DNA of 64,000 nt from Micromonospora narathiwatensis (GTDB lineage Bacteria; Actinomycetota; Actinomycetes; Mycobacteriales; Micromonosporaceae). Position numbers and translations under genes: made by a program. Of this stretch, positions 14,854 through 23,352 are shown piece after piece. Location of the stretch: NCBI RefSeq assembly GCF_900089605.1, contig NZ_LT594324.1:5580001-5644000 (forward strand), given 5' to 3'. How positions within the stretch are numbered: position 1 is the first letter of the stretch; each line of letters begins with the position of its first letter. The notes beneath the pieces were generated by a model, which saw nothing but the letters and a program-made list of their open reading frames with translations, ran no database searches and was not told the DNA's origin.

Positions 14854-15723
14854 TCACAGACGGGCCAGGAACGGATAGACGGCGAAGCCGAGCAGGACGA
14901 AGACCAGCAGCGAACCCGGGATGTCCAGCCGGCTGGTCACCCCCTCGGCGCGGGCCAGGTTGTCGGTACGGATCTGGTCGCGCAGCGAGTCGGCGCGGCT
15001 GCGCAACGTCTCGTGCACCTGGGCGCCCTCGCTGCCGGAGGTGCGCATGATCGCGCCCACGTCGCCCAGCTCCGGGATGCCGATCCGGTCGGCCAGCTCC
15101 TGGAGCTCGTCCCAGGGCGAGTGCATCTGGAGCTGGGCGATCCGCAGCGCCTCCCGGATCCGGTCGAAGACCCAGCCGTCGCAGACCGCCGCCGCGCGTT
15201 CCAGCGACTGCACCGGGCCGTGCGCCGCGGAGAGCTGCAACGCGACCAGGTCCAGGTAGGTGCAGACCGCCTGGCGGAACTCGTCCCGCGCGGCGTCCGC
15301 CTTCGTCAGCACGTCGTGATGCGCGACGAGGCCGGCGACCAGCGCCAACCCCAGGCTCCCCAGCACCGGTACGACCATCGGCAGCGACACCCCGCCCAGG
15401 AAGAGCAGGGCCGACACCAGGGCCGGCGTGGCGAACCCGACCAGCGCGGAGAGCAGCACCGACAGGGCGTACTGCTCCGGGGTCCGGTCGAGCAGGGCGA
15501 GCTGCCGGTGCGGCGGGCGCAGCCAGCGGGAGAAGCCGACCAGCCAGTCCGGACCGCTCCGGACCGCTATCGCCTGACCGGGCGGCTGGTGCAGCCGGCG
15601 CAGCGCCGGGCCGAGCGCCGGGGTGGCCGGGAGCGCCTCGCGTACCACCAGGAAGAGACCGAGGCCGACGACCGCCCCGCCCAACACCGCGACGGCGAAC
15701 TGCCAGTTGAGGATCACGTTCAC
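14854..15723 (-). CDS. tadC: TadC, type II/IV secretion F-domain membrane protein
   Basis: A 289-residue integral membrane protein with a first helix at about 8-28, two helices at about 88-135, the cytoplasmic GspF-type domain (YLDLVALQLSAAHGPVQSLERAAAVCDGWVFDRIREAL, about 158-195; then IPELGDVGAIMRTSGSEGAQVHETLRSRA) and a final helix near 265-287. TadC and TadB form the inner-membrane platform on which the Flp pilus is assembled. The start at 15723 overlaps the end of tadB by 4 nt, so the two platform subunits are translated together. Confidence 0.92.
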   Translation of the reverse strand: MNVILNWQFAVAVLGGAVVGLGLFLVVREALPATPALGPALRRLHQPPGQAIAVRSGPDWLVGFSRWLRPPHRQLALLDRTPEQYALSVLLSALVGFATPALVSALLFLGGVSLPMVVPVLGSLGLALVAGLVAHHDVLTKADAARDEFRQAVCTYLDLVALQLSAAHGPVQSLERAAAVCDGWVFDRIREALRIAQLQMHSPWDELQELADRIGIPELGDVGAIMRTSGSEGAQVHETLRSRADSLRDQIRTDNLARAEGVTSRLDIPGSLLVFVLLGFAVYPFLARL

Positions 15724-16619
15724 GCGATCACCTCCTCCGGGTCCGGGGCCGGCAGGAAGCGCGCCGGCCGGGGCGGCTGGCTCATCGAGCGCACCCAGAC
15801 CAGCAGCCCGACGAACGCGGCACCGAGGACCGCCATCACCAACTGCCCGAACGGCGTCCGGTACGGCTGGATGTACTCGGTGTTGACCAGCGCGTACGCG
15901 AGGGCGGCCAGGGTCATCCCGGTGAGGAAGCGGACCGCGAACCGGGGCTGCGTACGCTTCGCCTCGATCTCCCGGCGGGTGGCCACCTCGGCGGACGCGG
16001 CCGAGGCGATCGAGCCGAGTACGTCACCGAGCCGCTCACCCCGGTCGGTCAGGTGCAGGATCAGCGCGGCCACCACCTGGTCGCAGACCGGGTCACCGAT
16101 CTCGTCGGCGAACGCGAGCAGGGCCGACTTCGCCAGCCAGCCGGCCTGGAGCCGGGCGGCGAGGGTACGTACCTCCTCCTGGATCTCCTCCGGCGCGGTG
16201 GCGATGGTGCCGACGATCGCCTGTTGTAGCCCCTGGCCGGTGCCGCAGATGTCCTTCAGCCGGCGGGTCCAGTCGCCGACCGCCTCGATCCGGGCGATGG
16301 CCCGCTGCTCGGCCCGGCCGACCGCGAACAGCCACGGCACCCCCGGCACGGCCACCGCCACCAACAGCCCGACCACCGGCAGCCCGGTCAGCAGGAAGGC
16401 CAGCGCGCCGGCCACCACCGCCGCACCGAGCAGCACCTGATATCTCCGCTGCTCCCGGCGGCCCGACCCGGAGCCGGTCGAGAGCCGGCGTACCCCGGGT
16501 TGCGCGCCCGGTGCCGGGCCGGCGGGCCGACGGGTGCCGACCAGCGCGACCACGACCAGCACCAGCCCGGCCACGAACGCCGCGCCGGAGAAGAGGGCGA
16601 TCAGCTCGATCATCGACAT
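15720..16619 (-). CDS. tadB: TadB, inner-membrane pilus platform protein
   Basis: A 299-residue membrane protein with paired helices at about 4-28 and 62-100, a cytoplasmic GspF-type domain (RIEAVGDWTRRLKDICGTGQGLQQAIVGTIATAPEEI, about 110-146; then LHLTDRGERLGDVLGSIASAASAEV) and paired helices at about 230-280. It is TadC's partner. Two in-frame ATGs (16619, 16613) are possible and change only two residues. A 50-bp dispersed repeat fills the gap between tadA and this gene. Confidence 0.92.
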   Translation of the reverse strand: MSMIELIALFSGAAFVAGLVLVVVALVGTRRPAGPAPGAQPGVRRLSTGSGSGRREQRRYQVLLGAAVVAGALAFLLTGLPVVGLLVAVAVPGVPWLFAVGRAEQRAIARIEAVGDWTRRLKDICGTGQGLQQAIVGTIATAPEEIQEEVRTLAARLQAGWLAKSALLAFADEIGDPVCDQVVAALILHLTDRGERLGDVLGSIASAASAEVATRREIEAKRTQPRFAVRFLTGMTLAALAYALVNTEYIQPYRTPFGQLVMAVLGAAFVGLLVWVRSMSQPPRPARFLPAPDPEEVIA

Positions 16620-16631
16620 GGTGTGCCCGCC

Positions 16632-16684
16632 TTCGCTCGCGCCTGCGGGGCTCGCAAGATCGGCTCACTCCTCGCGCTCACGGT
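16632..16684. repeat. Dispersed 'VSARSE' repeat, divergent copy
   Basis: This 53-bp stretch (ttcgctcgcgcctgcggggc..., through cgcgctcacggtc) is a diverged copy of the near-perfect duplication at 19719-19830. It occupies almost the whole gap between tadA and tadB and touches the tadA stop codon. Reading on the minus strand it would encode a VSARSEPILRAPQA-like peptide, though it is not inside a gene here. Confidence 0.75.
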
Positions 16685-18219
16685 CACCGCCGTCCGAGCC
16701 GGGTGCGCCGGGGCCGACGCCACGCGCCGGTGCCGGCCTCGATGAACCGGGTCAGCAGCCGGGCGTCGTAGCCGACCCGCAGGAGCTGGTCGCGGATCCG
16801 CTCGGGCAGGTGCCGGGGGACCGCCCGGCCGTCCGGCCCCGGCCCGAAGACCGTCGTGGTGGTGATCCGGTTGGCCTCGCCGACCCCGATCACCTCCTCG
16901 ACGTGCGAGACGAAGCGGTGCTTGCGGCCGCCGATCGCGGTCTCGTCCTCGACGGTGACGTAGACGATCAGGTCGAGCGCGTTGCCCGCCATCCGACGGG
17001 CCTGGTCGACCGTCATCTCCCGGCCGTGCGACAGCGCCAGCTCGATGATCCGTTCGCTCACCCCCGCCGGGGTACGCGCGTGGATGGTGCACATCGATCC
17101 GCGGCTGGTGGTCATCGCCTGGAGCATCGGCACGATCTCGCGGGACCGGACCTCGCCGACGATGATCCGCAGCACGCCCATCCGCAGCGAGACCGGGATC
17201 AGGTCGGCGATGCTCACCTCACCGGCCGGCCGGCCGTCCATGCCGCGTTCGCCGTGCCCCTCGCGGGCCTCGAAGCTCATCACCGCCCGGTGCTTGTGCC
17301 CCCGGCGGGCCGGCAGCAGCTCCCGGCTCTCCTCCAACAGCACGTACGGCTCGTCCGCCGGGATCTCGTCCATCAGCGCCCGGATGACCGTGGTCTTGCC
17401 CGCCCCGGCCAGCCCCGCGACCATGATGTTCAGCCCGGCCCGCATGGACGCGCGCAGGAAGTCGCGCAGCAGCGGGTCGAGCATCTCGTCCAGGTCGGGC
17501 CGGCCACCGGCGATGTCCTCCAGGCTCACCGCGAGGGTGTTGTGCTTGCGGATCACCGCGTACGGGCGGTGGCTGACCAGGAACACCGCGGCGAGCCGGC
17601 TGCCGTCGGGCAGTTGCAGGTCGAGCGTCGGCTTCGACGTGGACAGGGACCGTTCCGTGGCCCCCGCCCGGCGGGCCGCCGCCTGGAGGATCTCCACCAG
17701 TTCGTCGTCGCTGTCGGCGATCGGCTCGGACCAGTCCACCCCGCCGCCGTGCCGGGTGATGCGTACCTGGTCGCAGCCGAGGATGTGCACCTCCTCGATG
17801 GTCTCGTCGACCAGCAGCGTCTGCAGCCGGCCCAGGCCCACCAGCTCGGCGGTCACCTGGTCGAGCAGCAGCCGTTCCTCGTCGGCGGCCATCGGCGTGC
17901 CGGACCGGCGCACCGAGTCGGCGTACGCGGAGACCACCGCGACGGCCAGCCGCGCCCGCTCCACCTCCTCGGCGTCGGCGTCGAACTCCCGGCCGCGCTG
18001 CCAGAGGGTGAACCGTTCGCTCAGCTCCCGGCGCAGTTCGCGGACCACGGCGAAGTCCACCCTGGGGCGGGATGGCGGCGGGGGCGCCGGCGGCGCGACC
18101 GGCGCCACGGATGAACCCGGCGGGTGGTGCCGCCCGTTCGGCGGGGCCAGCGGCGGCACGGTCGAGGTGGCGCCGGGCTGCTGCCCGCGCGGGTCGTGGG
18201 AGACCGGCTCAAACCGCAC
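16684..18219 (-). CDS. tadA: TadA/CpaF pilus assembly ATPase
   Basis: A 511-residue secretion ATPase of the VirB11/CpaF family that powers Flp pilus assembly at the inner membrane. A Pro-rich N-terminal tail (1-55) is followed by the N-domain (about 60-240: LGRLQTLLVDETIEEVHILG) and the ATPase domain: Walker A in AGLAGAGKTTVIRAL (about 270), Asp-box region EPYVLLEESRELLP, Walker B-like LRIIVGEVRSREIVPMLQAMTTSRGS and the His box CTIHARTP. GTG 18219 overlaps the end of the tadZ gene by 11 nt. All motifs needed for activity are present. Confidence 0.95.
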   Translation of the reverse strand: MRFEPVSHDPRGQQPGATSTVPPLAPPNGRHHPPGSSVAPVAPPAPPPPSRPRVDFAVVRELRRELSERFTLWQRGREFDADAEEVERARLAVAVVSAYADSVRRSGTPMAADEERLLLDQVTAELVGLGRLQTLLVDETIEEVHILGCDQVRITRHGGGVDWSEPIADSDDELVEILQAAARRAGATERSLSTSKPTLDLQLPDGSRLAAVFLVSHRPYAVIRKHNTLAVSLEDIAGGRPDLDEMLDPLLRDFLRASMRAGLNIMVAGLAGAGKTTVIRALMDEIPADEPYVLLEESRELLPARRGHKHRAVMSFEAREGHGERGMDGRPAGEVSIADLIPVSLRMGVLRIIVGEVRSREIVPMLQAMTTSRGSMCTIHARTPAGVSERIIELALSHGREMTVDQARRMAGNALDLIVYVTVEDETAIGGRKHRFVSHVEEVIGVGEANRITTTTVFGPGPDGRAVPRHLPERIRDQLLRVGYDARLLTRFIEAGTGAWRRPRRTRLGRR

Positions 18220-19045
18220 CGGACACCCCCGGCGCGGTCGGCGCGGTCACCGCCGCCGGCGGCGGCGTCGCGCCCGGCCAGGCCAGCCGCGCCCGCCGCC
18301 GGTCCAGCAGCGCCCGGACCGGCACCTCCAGGGCGCCGGCCGCGCGCATCAGCGGCCGGCCGGAGCGTACGGTGCCGCCGAGGCTGAGCACCGCCGCGGT
18401 ACGCGGGTCATGCGGCAGCCGGGCGATCACCGGCACTCGCAGCGCCTTGCTGATCTCGCTGGCACCGTGCCCGTCGCCGACCACCAGCAGCCGCAGTGTG
18501 CCCGGCGGTACCCGGTGCTCGGTGAAGTCCCGTTCGATGGCCCGGACCATCGACCGGGTGGCCGACAGGTCGGGCAGGTGCGCGTGGGTGACCAGCAGCA
18601 CCACCGTGGCGGCGCGCAGCACCGGCCACGGTGGACCGGCGACCTGGAGCCGGCCGCAGTCAACCAGCACGTCGTACGGGGGGACGCCCCGTTCCAGGCT
18701 GGCGAAGAAGTCGGCGAACCGCTGCCAGAGCGGGGTCACGCTGCCGGCCTGGGCCGGGTCGACCACGCCCGGCAGCAGCAGCCGCTCCCGCCTCGGCGCG
18801 TCCAGGTCGACCAGTTGCGACCAGAATGCGGTGTCCAGGTTGCCGTCGCGCAACTCCCCGACCGCCAGTTCGCCGATGCCGCGGGGACCGTCGAGCGCAC
18901 CGCCCAGATAACCGGCGAGGATCGAGCCGCCCGCCGGGTCGCACTCGGCCAGCACCAGCCGCCGGTGCCAGGTCAGCGCGGCCGCCAAAGCGGACGTGGT
19001 GACGCCGGGCGAGCCCTTCGCCGAGACCAGGGCGATGATCGCCAT
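18209..19045 (-). CDS. TadZ/CpaE-like MinD-family ATPase
   Basis: A 278-residue P-loop protein with a deviant Walker A (SAKGSPGVTTSALAAALTW, about 8-26), LAECDPAGGS after it and DVLVDCGRL as the Walker B strand. The first half matches the MinD/ParA fold, and TadZ proteins of this family place the pilus machine in the cell. The receiver-like N-terminal part of classical CpaE is missing, as is normal in actinomycetes. Overlaps cpaB by one base (TGATG at 19045) and tadA by 11 nt. The C-terminal 50 residues are basic and Pro-rich. Confidence 0.85.
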   Translation of the reverse strand: MAIIALVSAKGSPGVTTSALAAALTWHRRLVLAECDPAGGSILAGYLGGALDGPRGIGELAVGELRDGNLDTAFWSQLVDLDAPRRERLLLPGVVDPAQAGSVTPLWQRFADFFASLERGVPPYDVLVDCGRLQVAGPPWPVLRAATVVLLVTHAHLPDLSATRSMVRAIERDFTEHRVPPGTLRLLVVGDGHGASEISKALRVPVIARLPHDPRTAAVLSLGGTVRSGRPLMRAAGALEVPVRALLDRRRARLAWPGATPPPAAVTAPTAPGVSGAV

Positions 19046-19707
19046 CAGGCCGCCTCGGTGAGTACGAGCGCGATCCGGTCGTCCGCCGCCAGCGCCACCA
19101 CCGCCGGCACGTCGCGTACGGCCAGGGCCAGGTAGACGACCATCTCGTCACTCTCCGGGGCGGCGGTGTCGATCACCGTGGCCTCGAACCGGGTGCCGCC
19201 GCCGCGCGCCCCGCCATCCGCGTTCGCGTTGGTGTCCGGGGTGCTGATCAGCAGGACCTTGTCGCCGGGGTGGAGCGTACGGGCCGGCACCCGGCTCGGC
19301 TTGAGCCCGAGCGCGATCTGCTGCTGCCCGGGCCCGAGCAGGGGGGCGTCGGTGAGCTGGGACTCGGTCAGCAGGGTGCCCGGGGTCAGCCGCACCGCCG
19401 CCCGTAGTTCCAGCACCTCCTTGAGTCGCCGGCTCGGCACCGGCTGGAGCCCCTGGCCGCCGGAGACCCGTACCGTGACCAGGTCGTCGGCGCTGAGCTG
19501 CCGACCCACCTCGACCGGGCGGGCCACCGCCAGGTAGCTGCCGGTGGAGCGGACCGAGGTGACCGCGAAGGCCGCGCCCAGCCCGCCGAGGGCGATCAGC
19601 AGCACCGCCAGGCCGAGCAGGCCGGGGCGTATCCGCCGTTGCCGGACCACCCGGGGCGGCGCCACCGGCGCCTCCATCGGAGTCCCGTTCCGCGTCGCCA
19701 CACTCAC
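19045..19707 (-). CDS. CpaB/RcpC-like SAF-domain protein
   Basis: A 220-residue protein with one N-terminal membrane helix (PGLLGLAVLLIALGGLGAAFAV, about 29-50) and a SAF domain over about 58-120 (YLAVARPVEVGRQLSADDLVTVRVS...AVRLTPGTLLTESQL), the layout of CpaB/RcpC. These proteins are periplasmic or wall-facing parts of Tad machines. Starts at GTG 19707 and overlaps tadZ by one base. The upstream gap to the secreted-protein gene is filled by two copies of the 60-bp repeat. Confidence 0.85.
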   Translation of the reverse strand: MSVATRNGTPMEAPVAPPRVVRQRRIRPGLLGLAVLLIALGGLGAAFAVTSVRSTGSYLAVARPVEVGRQLSADDLVTVRVSGGQGLQPVPSRRLKEVLELRAAVRLTPGTLLTESQLTDAPLLGPGQQQIALGLKPSRVPARTLHPGDKVLLISTPDTNANADGGARGGGTRFEATVIDTAAPESDEMVVYLALAVRDVPAVVALAADDRIALVLTEAA

Positions 19708-19718
19708 TGCGCCATCTC

Positions 19719-19830
19719 CGTTCGCGGCTGCGGGGCTCGCAGGCCCGGCTCGCTCCTCGCGCTCACCGTGTTGTCTTTCGTTCGCGGCTGTGGGGCTCGC
19801 AGGCCCGGCTCGCTCCTCGCGCTCACCGTG
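19719..19830. repeat. Tandem pair of the 'VSARSE' dispersed repeat
   Basis: Two copies, 19719-19770 and 19779-19830 (60-bp spacing), differ at a single base in 52. Each reads on the minus strand as the start of a small open frame encoding VSARSEPGLRAPQPRT. A diverged copy lies at 16632-16684. The pair separates the secreted-protein gene from cpaB and overlaps the last bases of the former. Similar sequence is scattered through Micromonospora-type genomes, to my knowledge. Confidence 0.85.
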
Positions 19831-20764
19831 TCACCACCTGAAGCTCGTTGATCTGCACCGGGACCGTGCCGCTGGCCCGGCTCTGCGCGATGTCGCCGCT
19901 CTGGCCCCCGCCGGTCCAGTGCACGGTCCAGAACGTGGTGGCGCTGACCTGGTAGGTGCCGGCCCGGGCATAGCCCCTGTCGTAGCCGCAGTCGGGGGAG
20001 GTCCGCCCGGCGCGCGGGCCGTTCGCCGCGTACGGGGTGCCGGGCCGGGTGCAGGTGACCTTCGTGCCGTCGCCCATGGTCCAGACGATCCGGGTCACCC
20101 GGGCGGTGATCCGGACCGTCAGCCCCCGGTCCGAGGCAGAGGCCCGCAGTGGCCCGAAGTACGACGTTCCGGTGCTGGCCCACATCCAGACCGGCAGGCC
20201 GACCAGGCCCGGTCCCTTGCTGCGCCGGGGGGCGACCGCGATCCGGGGCGGGAGCAGCGTGATCGAGGCGAGGGCGCGGCGGGCCAGTTCCTCCGGGTCG
20301 GGCGGCGCGCCGTAACCGGGCGGCGGGGCGTCCAGCAGGACCTCGCTCCGGGCGCCCAGGTCCCCGCCGTTGCAGGTCCGCAGGTACCACTGCTTGCCGT
20401 CCGGCGCCTCCGGCTGCGGCTCCTCCAGCTTGTAGTAGCAGCCGTCGCCGTTGTTGAACCAGCCCAGCAGCTTGTCGTAGCAGGGGATCGTCCGGCCGTT
20501 CCACTGGCACTTGCCGCCACCGCCGGAGCCGCTACCACCACCGGTGTTGCCCCCGCCGCCCGGCCCGCCCGGCCCGCCAGGGTCGTCGTCCCAGACGTTG
20601 CAGTCGTACTGGTCCGGCGTGCAGTCCCCGCCGGGGCCGGCGCCCCGGGCGGGCGCGCCGGTCAGGGTGAGCAGCAGCGCCAGGCCGGCGGCGAGCAGCA
20701 GCCGGCGAGGCGTCCCGGCCCGGGTCGGGCGGGCCGGGACACCCCTTCCTCCCCAGGTCAGCAC
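19823..20764 (-). CDS. Secreted hypothetical protein of the tad operon
   Basis: A 313-residue exported protein: signal peptide with basic n-region and Leu-rich core (TPRRLLLAAGLALLLTLTGAPARG), then a Gly/Pro-rich linker (about 48-80), a Cys-containing part (CQWNGRTIPCYDKLLGWF, GDGCYYKLEEPQ) and a beta-rich C-terminal half with RIVWTMGDGTKVTC, resembling a PKD-like fold. Homologous genes usually accompany actinobacterial tad clusters, so a pilus-related surface role is likely. GTG 20764 is preferred because it overlaps the upstream stop by only 7 nt; GTG 20803 is possible. The last residues fall in a dispersed repeat. Confidence 0.75.
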   Translation of the reverse strand: MLTWGGRGVPARPTRAGTPRRLLLAAGLALLLTLTGAPARGAGPGGDCTPDQYDCNVWDDDPGGPGGPGGGGNTGGGSGSGGGGKCQWNGRTIPCYDKLLGWFNNGDGCYYKLEEPQPEAPDGKQWYLRTCNGGDLGARSEVLLDAPPPGYGAPPDPEELARRALASITLLPPRIAVAPRRSKGPGLVGLPVWMWASTGTSYFGPLRASASDRGLTVRITARVTRIVWTMGDGTKVTCTRPGTPYAANGPRAGRTSPDCGYDRGYARAGTYQVSATTFWTVHWTGGGQSGDIAQSRASGTVPVQINELQVVTR

Positions 20765-21327
20765 GGCTGGTCCTGATGTGCGGCGCCAGCTTTGATCAAC
20801 CACCGGCCGTCCGGGTAGCGGGCCGCGGTGGCGGTCGCCAGGTAGCGCCCGCCGCGGGTGCCGGGCACCACCCGGCGGTCCTTGGCGTAGACGAGTTGGT
20901 AGCCGGTGGCGTCCAGGCAGTCCTGGATCTCCACGATCGGCGGGTGGGCGGCCAGGTCGACCGATACGACGGTGGGATCGGACACGAGCCGTCCGGTACG
21001 CATCGCGCCATGCTCCTTCGCCTCACGAATTGCCACTCGTACCCGAGTCAGTAGCGGATCCGCCAGGAACCGGGTCAGTTCGGGATGGCCGGGATCGCTT
21101 CGCGCGCTCGCCACCCGGGATGCCGCTAGATATCCGGAATAGGCGGCGAGTGCCGCTTTCCCGGCCGCCTGTTTGTCGACCGTGGAATGGGCGGCCGGTG
21201 CGGCGTTGGAGCCGCCCAGTGGGCGGGTGGCCGCCTCCGGCTCGGCGCCGCAGCCGGCGCTCGCCGCCAGTACGGCCAGGCTGAACAGGCAGATTTTCCA
21301 TCGGTGGGAATGCCGTGTGCGCAACAC
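20758..21327 (-). CDS. Predicted lipoprotein, first gene of the tad operon
   Basis: A 189-residue protein with a lipoprotein signal (RWKICLFSLAVLAASAGC; Cys at about 26 in the lipobox). The mature part has a helical stretch (AAGKAALAAYSGYLAASRVASARS) and a beta-rich end (PPIVEIQDCLDATGYQLVY...RYPDGRWLIKAG), similar to small secreted proteins with an NTF2-like fold. It is anchored in the membrane outside the cytoplasm. GTG 21327 follows a GAGGAG ribosome site. It overlaps the next tad gene, so it is probably the promoter-proximal gene of the pilus operon. Confidence 0.78.
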   Translation of the reverse strand: MLRTRHSHRWKICLFSLAVLAASAGCGAEPEAATRPLGGSNAAPAAHSTVDKQAAGKAALAAYSGYLAASRVASARSDPGHPELTRFLADPLLTRVRVAIREAKEHGAMRTGRLVSDPTVVSVDLAAHPPIVEIQDCLDATGYQLVYAKDRRVVPGTRGGRYLATATAARYPDGRWLIKAGAAHQDQPC

Positions 21328-21915
21328 CGCGCCCTCCTCGGTGCCAACCCGGAGCGGCTGCGGAACCGTGCTCCGGGCATGCGGAAGCGCGCCCGGATGT
21401 GGTCACCCGAGACCGGACTGGCTACCGCTGCATTTACCTGTGCGGATCTTCAGCTAATTCGAAACGTGATGTCTCCGGTCGGCCTCCGACGCCAATTGAT
21501 CGGGGGTTGCGTCGTACCCAAGGGGCGAGCATAGGCTGACGCCCGCCGATGCAACAGAGGCAATTCAATCGAACACGCTCAGTGATGATGGGTGGTGGTG
21601 GCGGGTGGCTGTCCGCATGCTGACCGACGAGCGGGCGTCGGCCGGGTCGGTGGCAGGAGTGCGCTCACCCTGTCAAGTGGCCCGGGGTGCCGGCCGGGGC
21701 TCGCCGGGTGGAGGAATGGGTGGCAACGCCACCTCTGGTCCGATCCGTCCCGTCGGCGTCGGCGTCGATCAGACCCGGTCGACCGCCGGAGGTCGACCCG
21801 CCGGACCGGTCGGCCGGAGCGCCGTTTTCCGCGCCATCCGCCACGCGCCGACACGGTCAGAATTACTCTCCGTGTTCCTGAGTGGAACGGTCAGCGACCG
21901 CGCCGGGGAGTCGAC
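21328..21915. promoter_or_regulatory. Divergent promoter region of the tad operon and prepilin peptidase
   Basis: A 588-bp gap between the operon start (21327, minus) and the peptidase gene (21916, plus). Part of it (about 21430-21590) is clearly more A+T-rich than its surroundings, as expected for promoters. Open frames here are short or lack ribosome sites. I recognise no operator, riboswitch or RNA gene in it. Confidence 0.4.
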
Positions 21916-22689
21916 ATGACCACCGAGCGGCTCCGGGCCGCACCGAAGGCGGCCCCCGCCCGCCGTCCGGGGATACGCCTGCTGGCCGTTCTGGGGGTCG
22001 TACCGCCGATGCGGCTGGCCGTCGCCCGGTACGCCGTACCCCCGGAATCGGCCGACCGGGCCGGGTGCGACGGCTGCGGCACGCCGATCGGCCTGGACCG
22101 GCCGCTGCCGGCGCTCGGACCGGCGGCCCGCTGCCCGGTGTGCCGGGCCCGGGTCGGCGCGGCGCCCGGCACGGTCGAGCTGGCGCTGGTCGCGGCGGTG
22201 GCGGCGCTCGCGCTGACCGGCGGCCCGGCCGGCGTACGGCTGGCGGTGGCCTGGTGGCTCGCCTGGGCGGTACCGCTCGCCCTGGTCGACGCCGCCGTGC
22301 ACCGACTCCCCGACCGGCTCACCTACCCGGCGGCGGCCGGCGTCTGGGCGCTGCTCGGGGTGGCCGCGCTGGCCGGCGCCGGAGCGGGGCCCTGGCTGCG
22401 CGCCATCGTGGCCGGGCTCGCCCTCGGTGCCGGCTTCGCGGGGACCACCCTGCTGCTCGGCCGGCGCGGGTTCGGGCTCGGCGACGCCAAGCTGGCGCTC
22501 GGGGCCGGCGCGTTGCTCGGCTGGTACGGCTGGCCGGTGCTGGTGGTCGGGCTGGTGCTGGCCGTCACCCTGTCCGGGCTGATCGGGCTGGCGCTGCTGG
22601 CGGCCCGCCGGGTCCGCTGGTCCAGCCACCTGCCGTTCGGGCCGTTCCTCATCCTGGCGACCGCCCTGACCCTCCTCCTCACCACCTGA
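21916..22689 (+). CDS. A24 prepilin peptidase (TadV/PilD-like)
   Basis: A 257-residue membrane aspartic peptidase that trims and may methylate prepilins for the divergent Tad system. The N-terminal part has the two CxxC pairs of PilD-type enzymes (CDGCGTPIGL, CPVCRAR). Both catalytic Asp motifs are present: LVDAAVHRLPDRLT and FGLGDAKLALGAGALLGW (GxGDxKL). Six to seven hydrophobic segments follow. ATG 21916 has a good ribosome site (CCGGGGAG, 21904-21910) and is preferred to the longer open frame. Converges with the 22705 gene after 15 nt. Confidence 0.92.
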   Translation: MTTERLRAAPKAAPARRPGIRLLAVLGVVPPMRLAVARYAVPPESADRAGCDGCGTPIGLDRPLPALGPAARCPVCRARVGAAPGTVELALVAAVAALALTGGPAGVRLAVAWWLAWAVPLALVDAAVHRLPDRLTYPAAAGVWALLGVAALAGAGAGPWLRAIVAGLALGAGFAGTTLLLGRRGFGLGDAKLALGAGALLGWYGWPVLVVGLVLAVTLSGLIGLALLAARRVRWSSHLPFGPFLILATALTLLLTT

Positions 22690-22704
22690 CCCGTGCGGGT
22701 GCCG

Positions 22705-23211
22705 TCAGTGGGCCGGCGGCTCGGTGGCGTCGGACGGTCGGCGCTGGGCCGGTTGGCTGGGGTTGCCGGTCATCCGCTCGACGACCTCCTCCAGCGCCTC
22801 GAAGGCGTACGCCCAGTTGTGGCACTTGAAGCTGCGCAGCCCGTCGATCGGGGTACGACAGTCGGAGCAGTACACACCGGGGATCGCGGCCGGCACCTCG
22901 GTGTTGACGTACTTGCGGTCGCCGAGGATGACGCGGGCGATCATCGCCGGATCGTGCACCCCGTGCAGGGCGGAGGCGACGATGTCGTACCAGCTCACCC
23001 GCCGACCGCACTTGGGGCAGTCCGGCTCGTCGCCGCTGACCCAGAGCGGGGCGCCGATGCTGCGTGCCGGCATGTTCAGCAGCTTCTCCAGCCGGCGTAC
23101 GTCGTGCTCGGGTGTGGTCCACTTGTGCCGGCCCGGCAGCGAGGCCGGCGAGTCGTAGACGGCCCGGAACACGACCGGGTCGACCTCCGTCGTCTCCCGT
23201 CCGCTGGTCAT
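22705..23211 (-). CDS. Conserved hypothetical protein with two CxxC pairs
   Basis: A 168-residue cytoplasmic protein. CPKCGRRVSWYDIV (about 65-78) and CSDCRTPIDGL (about 115-125) could together bind one zinc ion. No enzyme motif is seen. ATG 23211 is chosen because GAGGAGG sits 7 nt upstream; the open frame continues for 35 more codons without a second ribosome site. No family is recognised. The neighbouring nucleotidyltransferase-like gene is on the same strand 141 nt away, so co-transcription is possible. Confidence 0.75.
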   Translation of the reverse strand: MTSGRETTEVDPVVFRAVYDSPASLPGRHKWTTPEHDVRRLEKLLNMPARSIGAPLWVSGDEPDCPKCGRRVSWYDIVASALHGVHDPAMIARVILGDRKYVNTEVPAAIPGVYCSDCRTPIDGLRSFKCHNWAYAFEALEEVVERMTGNPSQPAQRRPSDATEPPAH

Positions 23212-23352
23212 CAGGTACCTCCTCGCCGTCGGTGCGCCCCACCGTCGTACCAGGTGGACGGCGTCCACAGCCGGATCACGGACACGGCCGGTCGGCGGCG
23301 TGTCGCGTCTGGTCATCCTCCTCGTGCCTGACGCGACTGTCAGAACTCGATG

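Noticed and set aside
21328..21915. Small genes in the tad/prepilin-peptidase gap
   Set aside because: Open frames overlap each other on both strands, have no ribosome sites and resemble promoter-region shadows.
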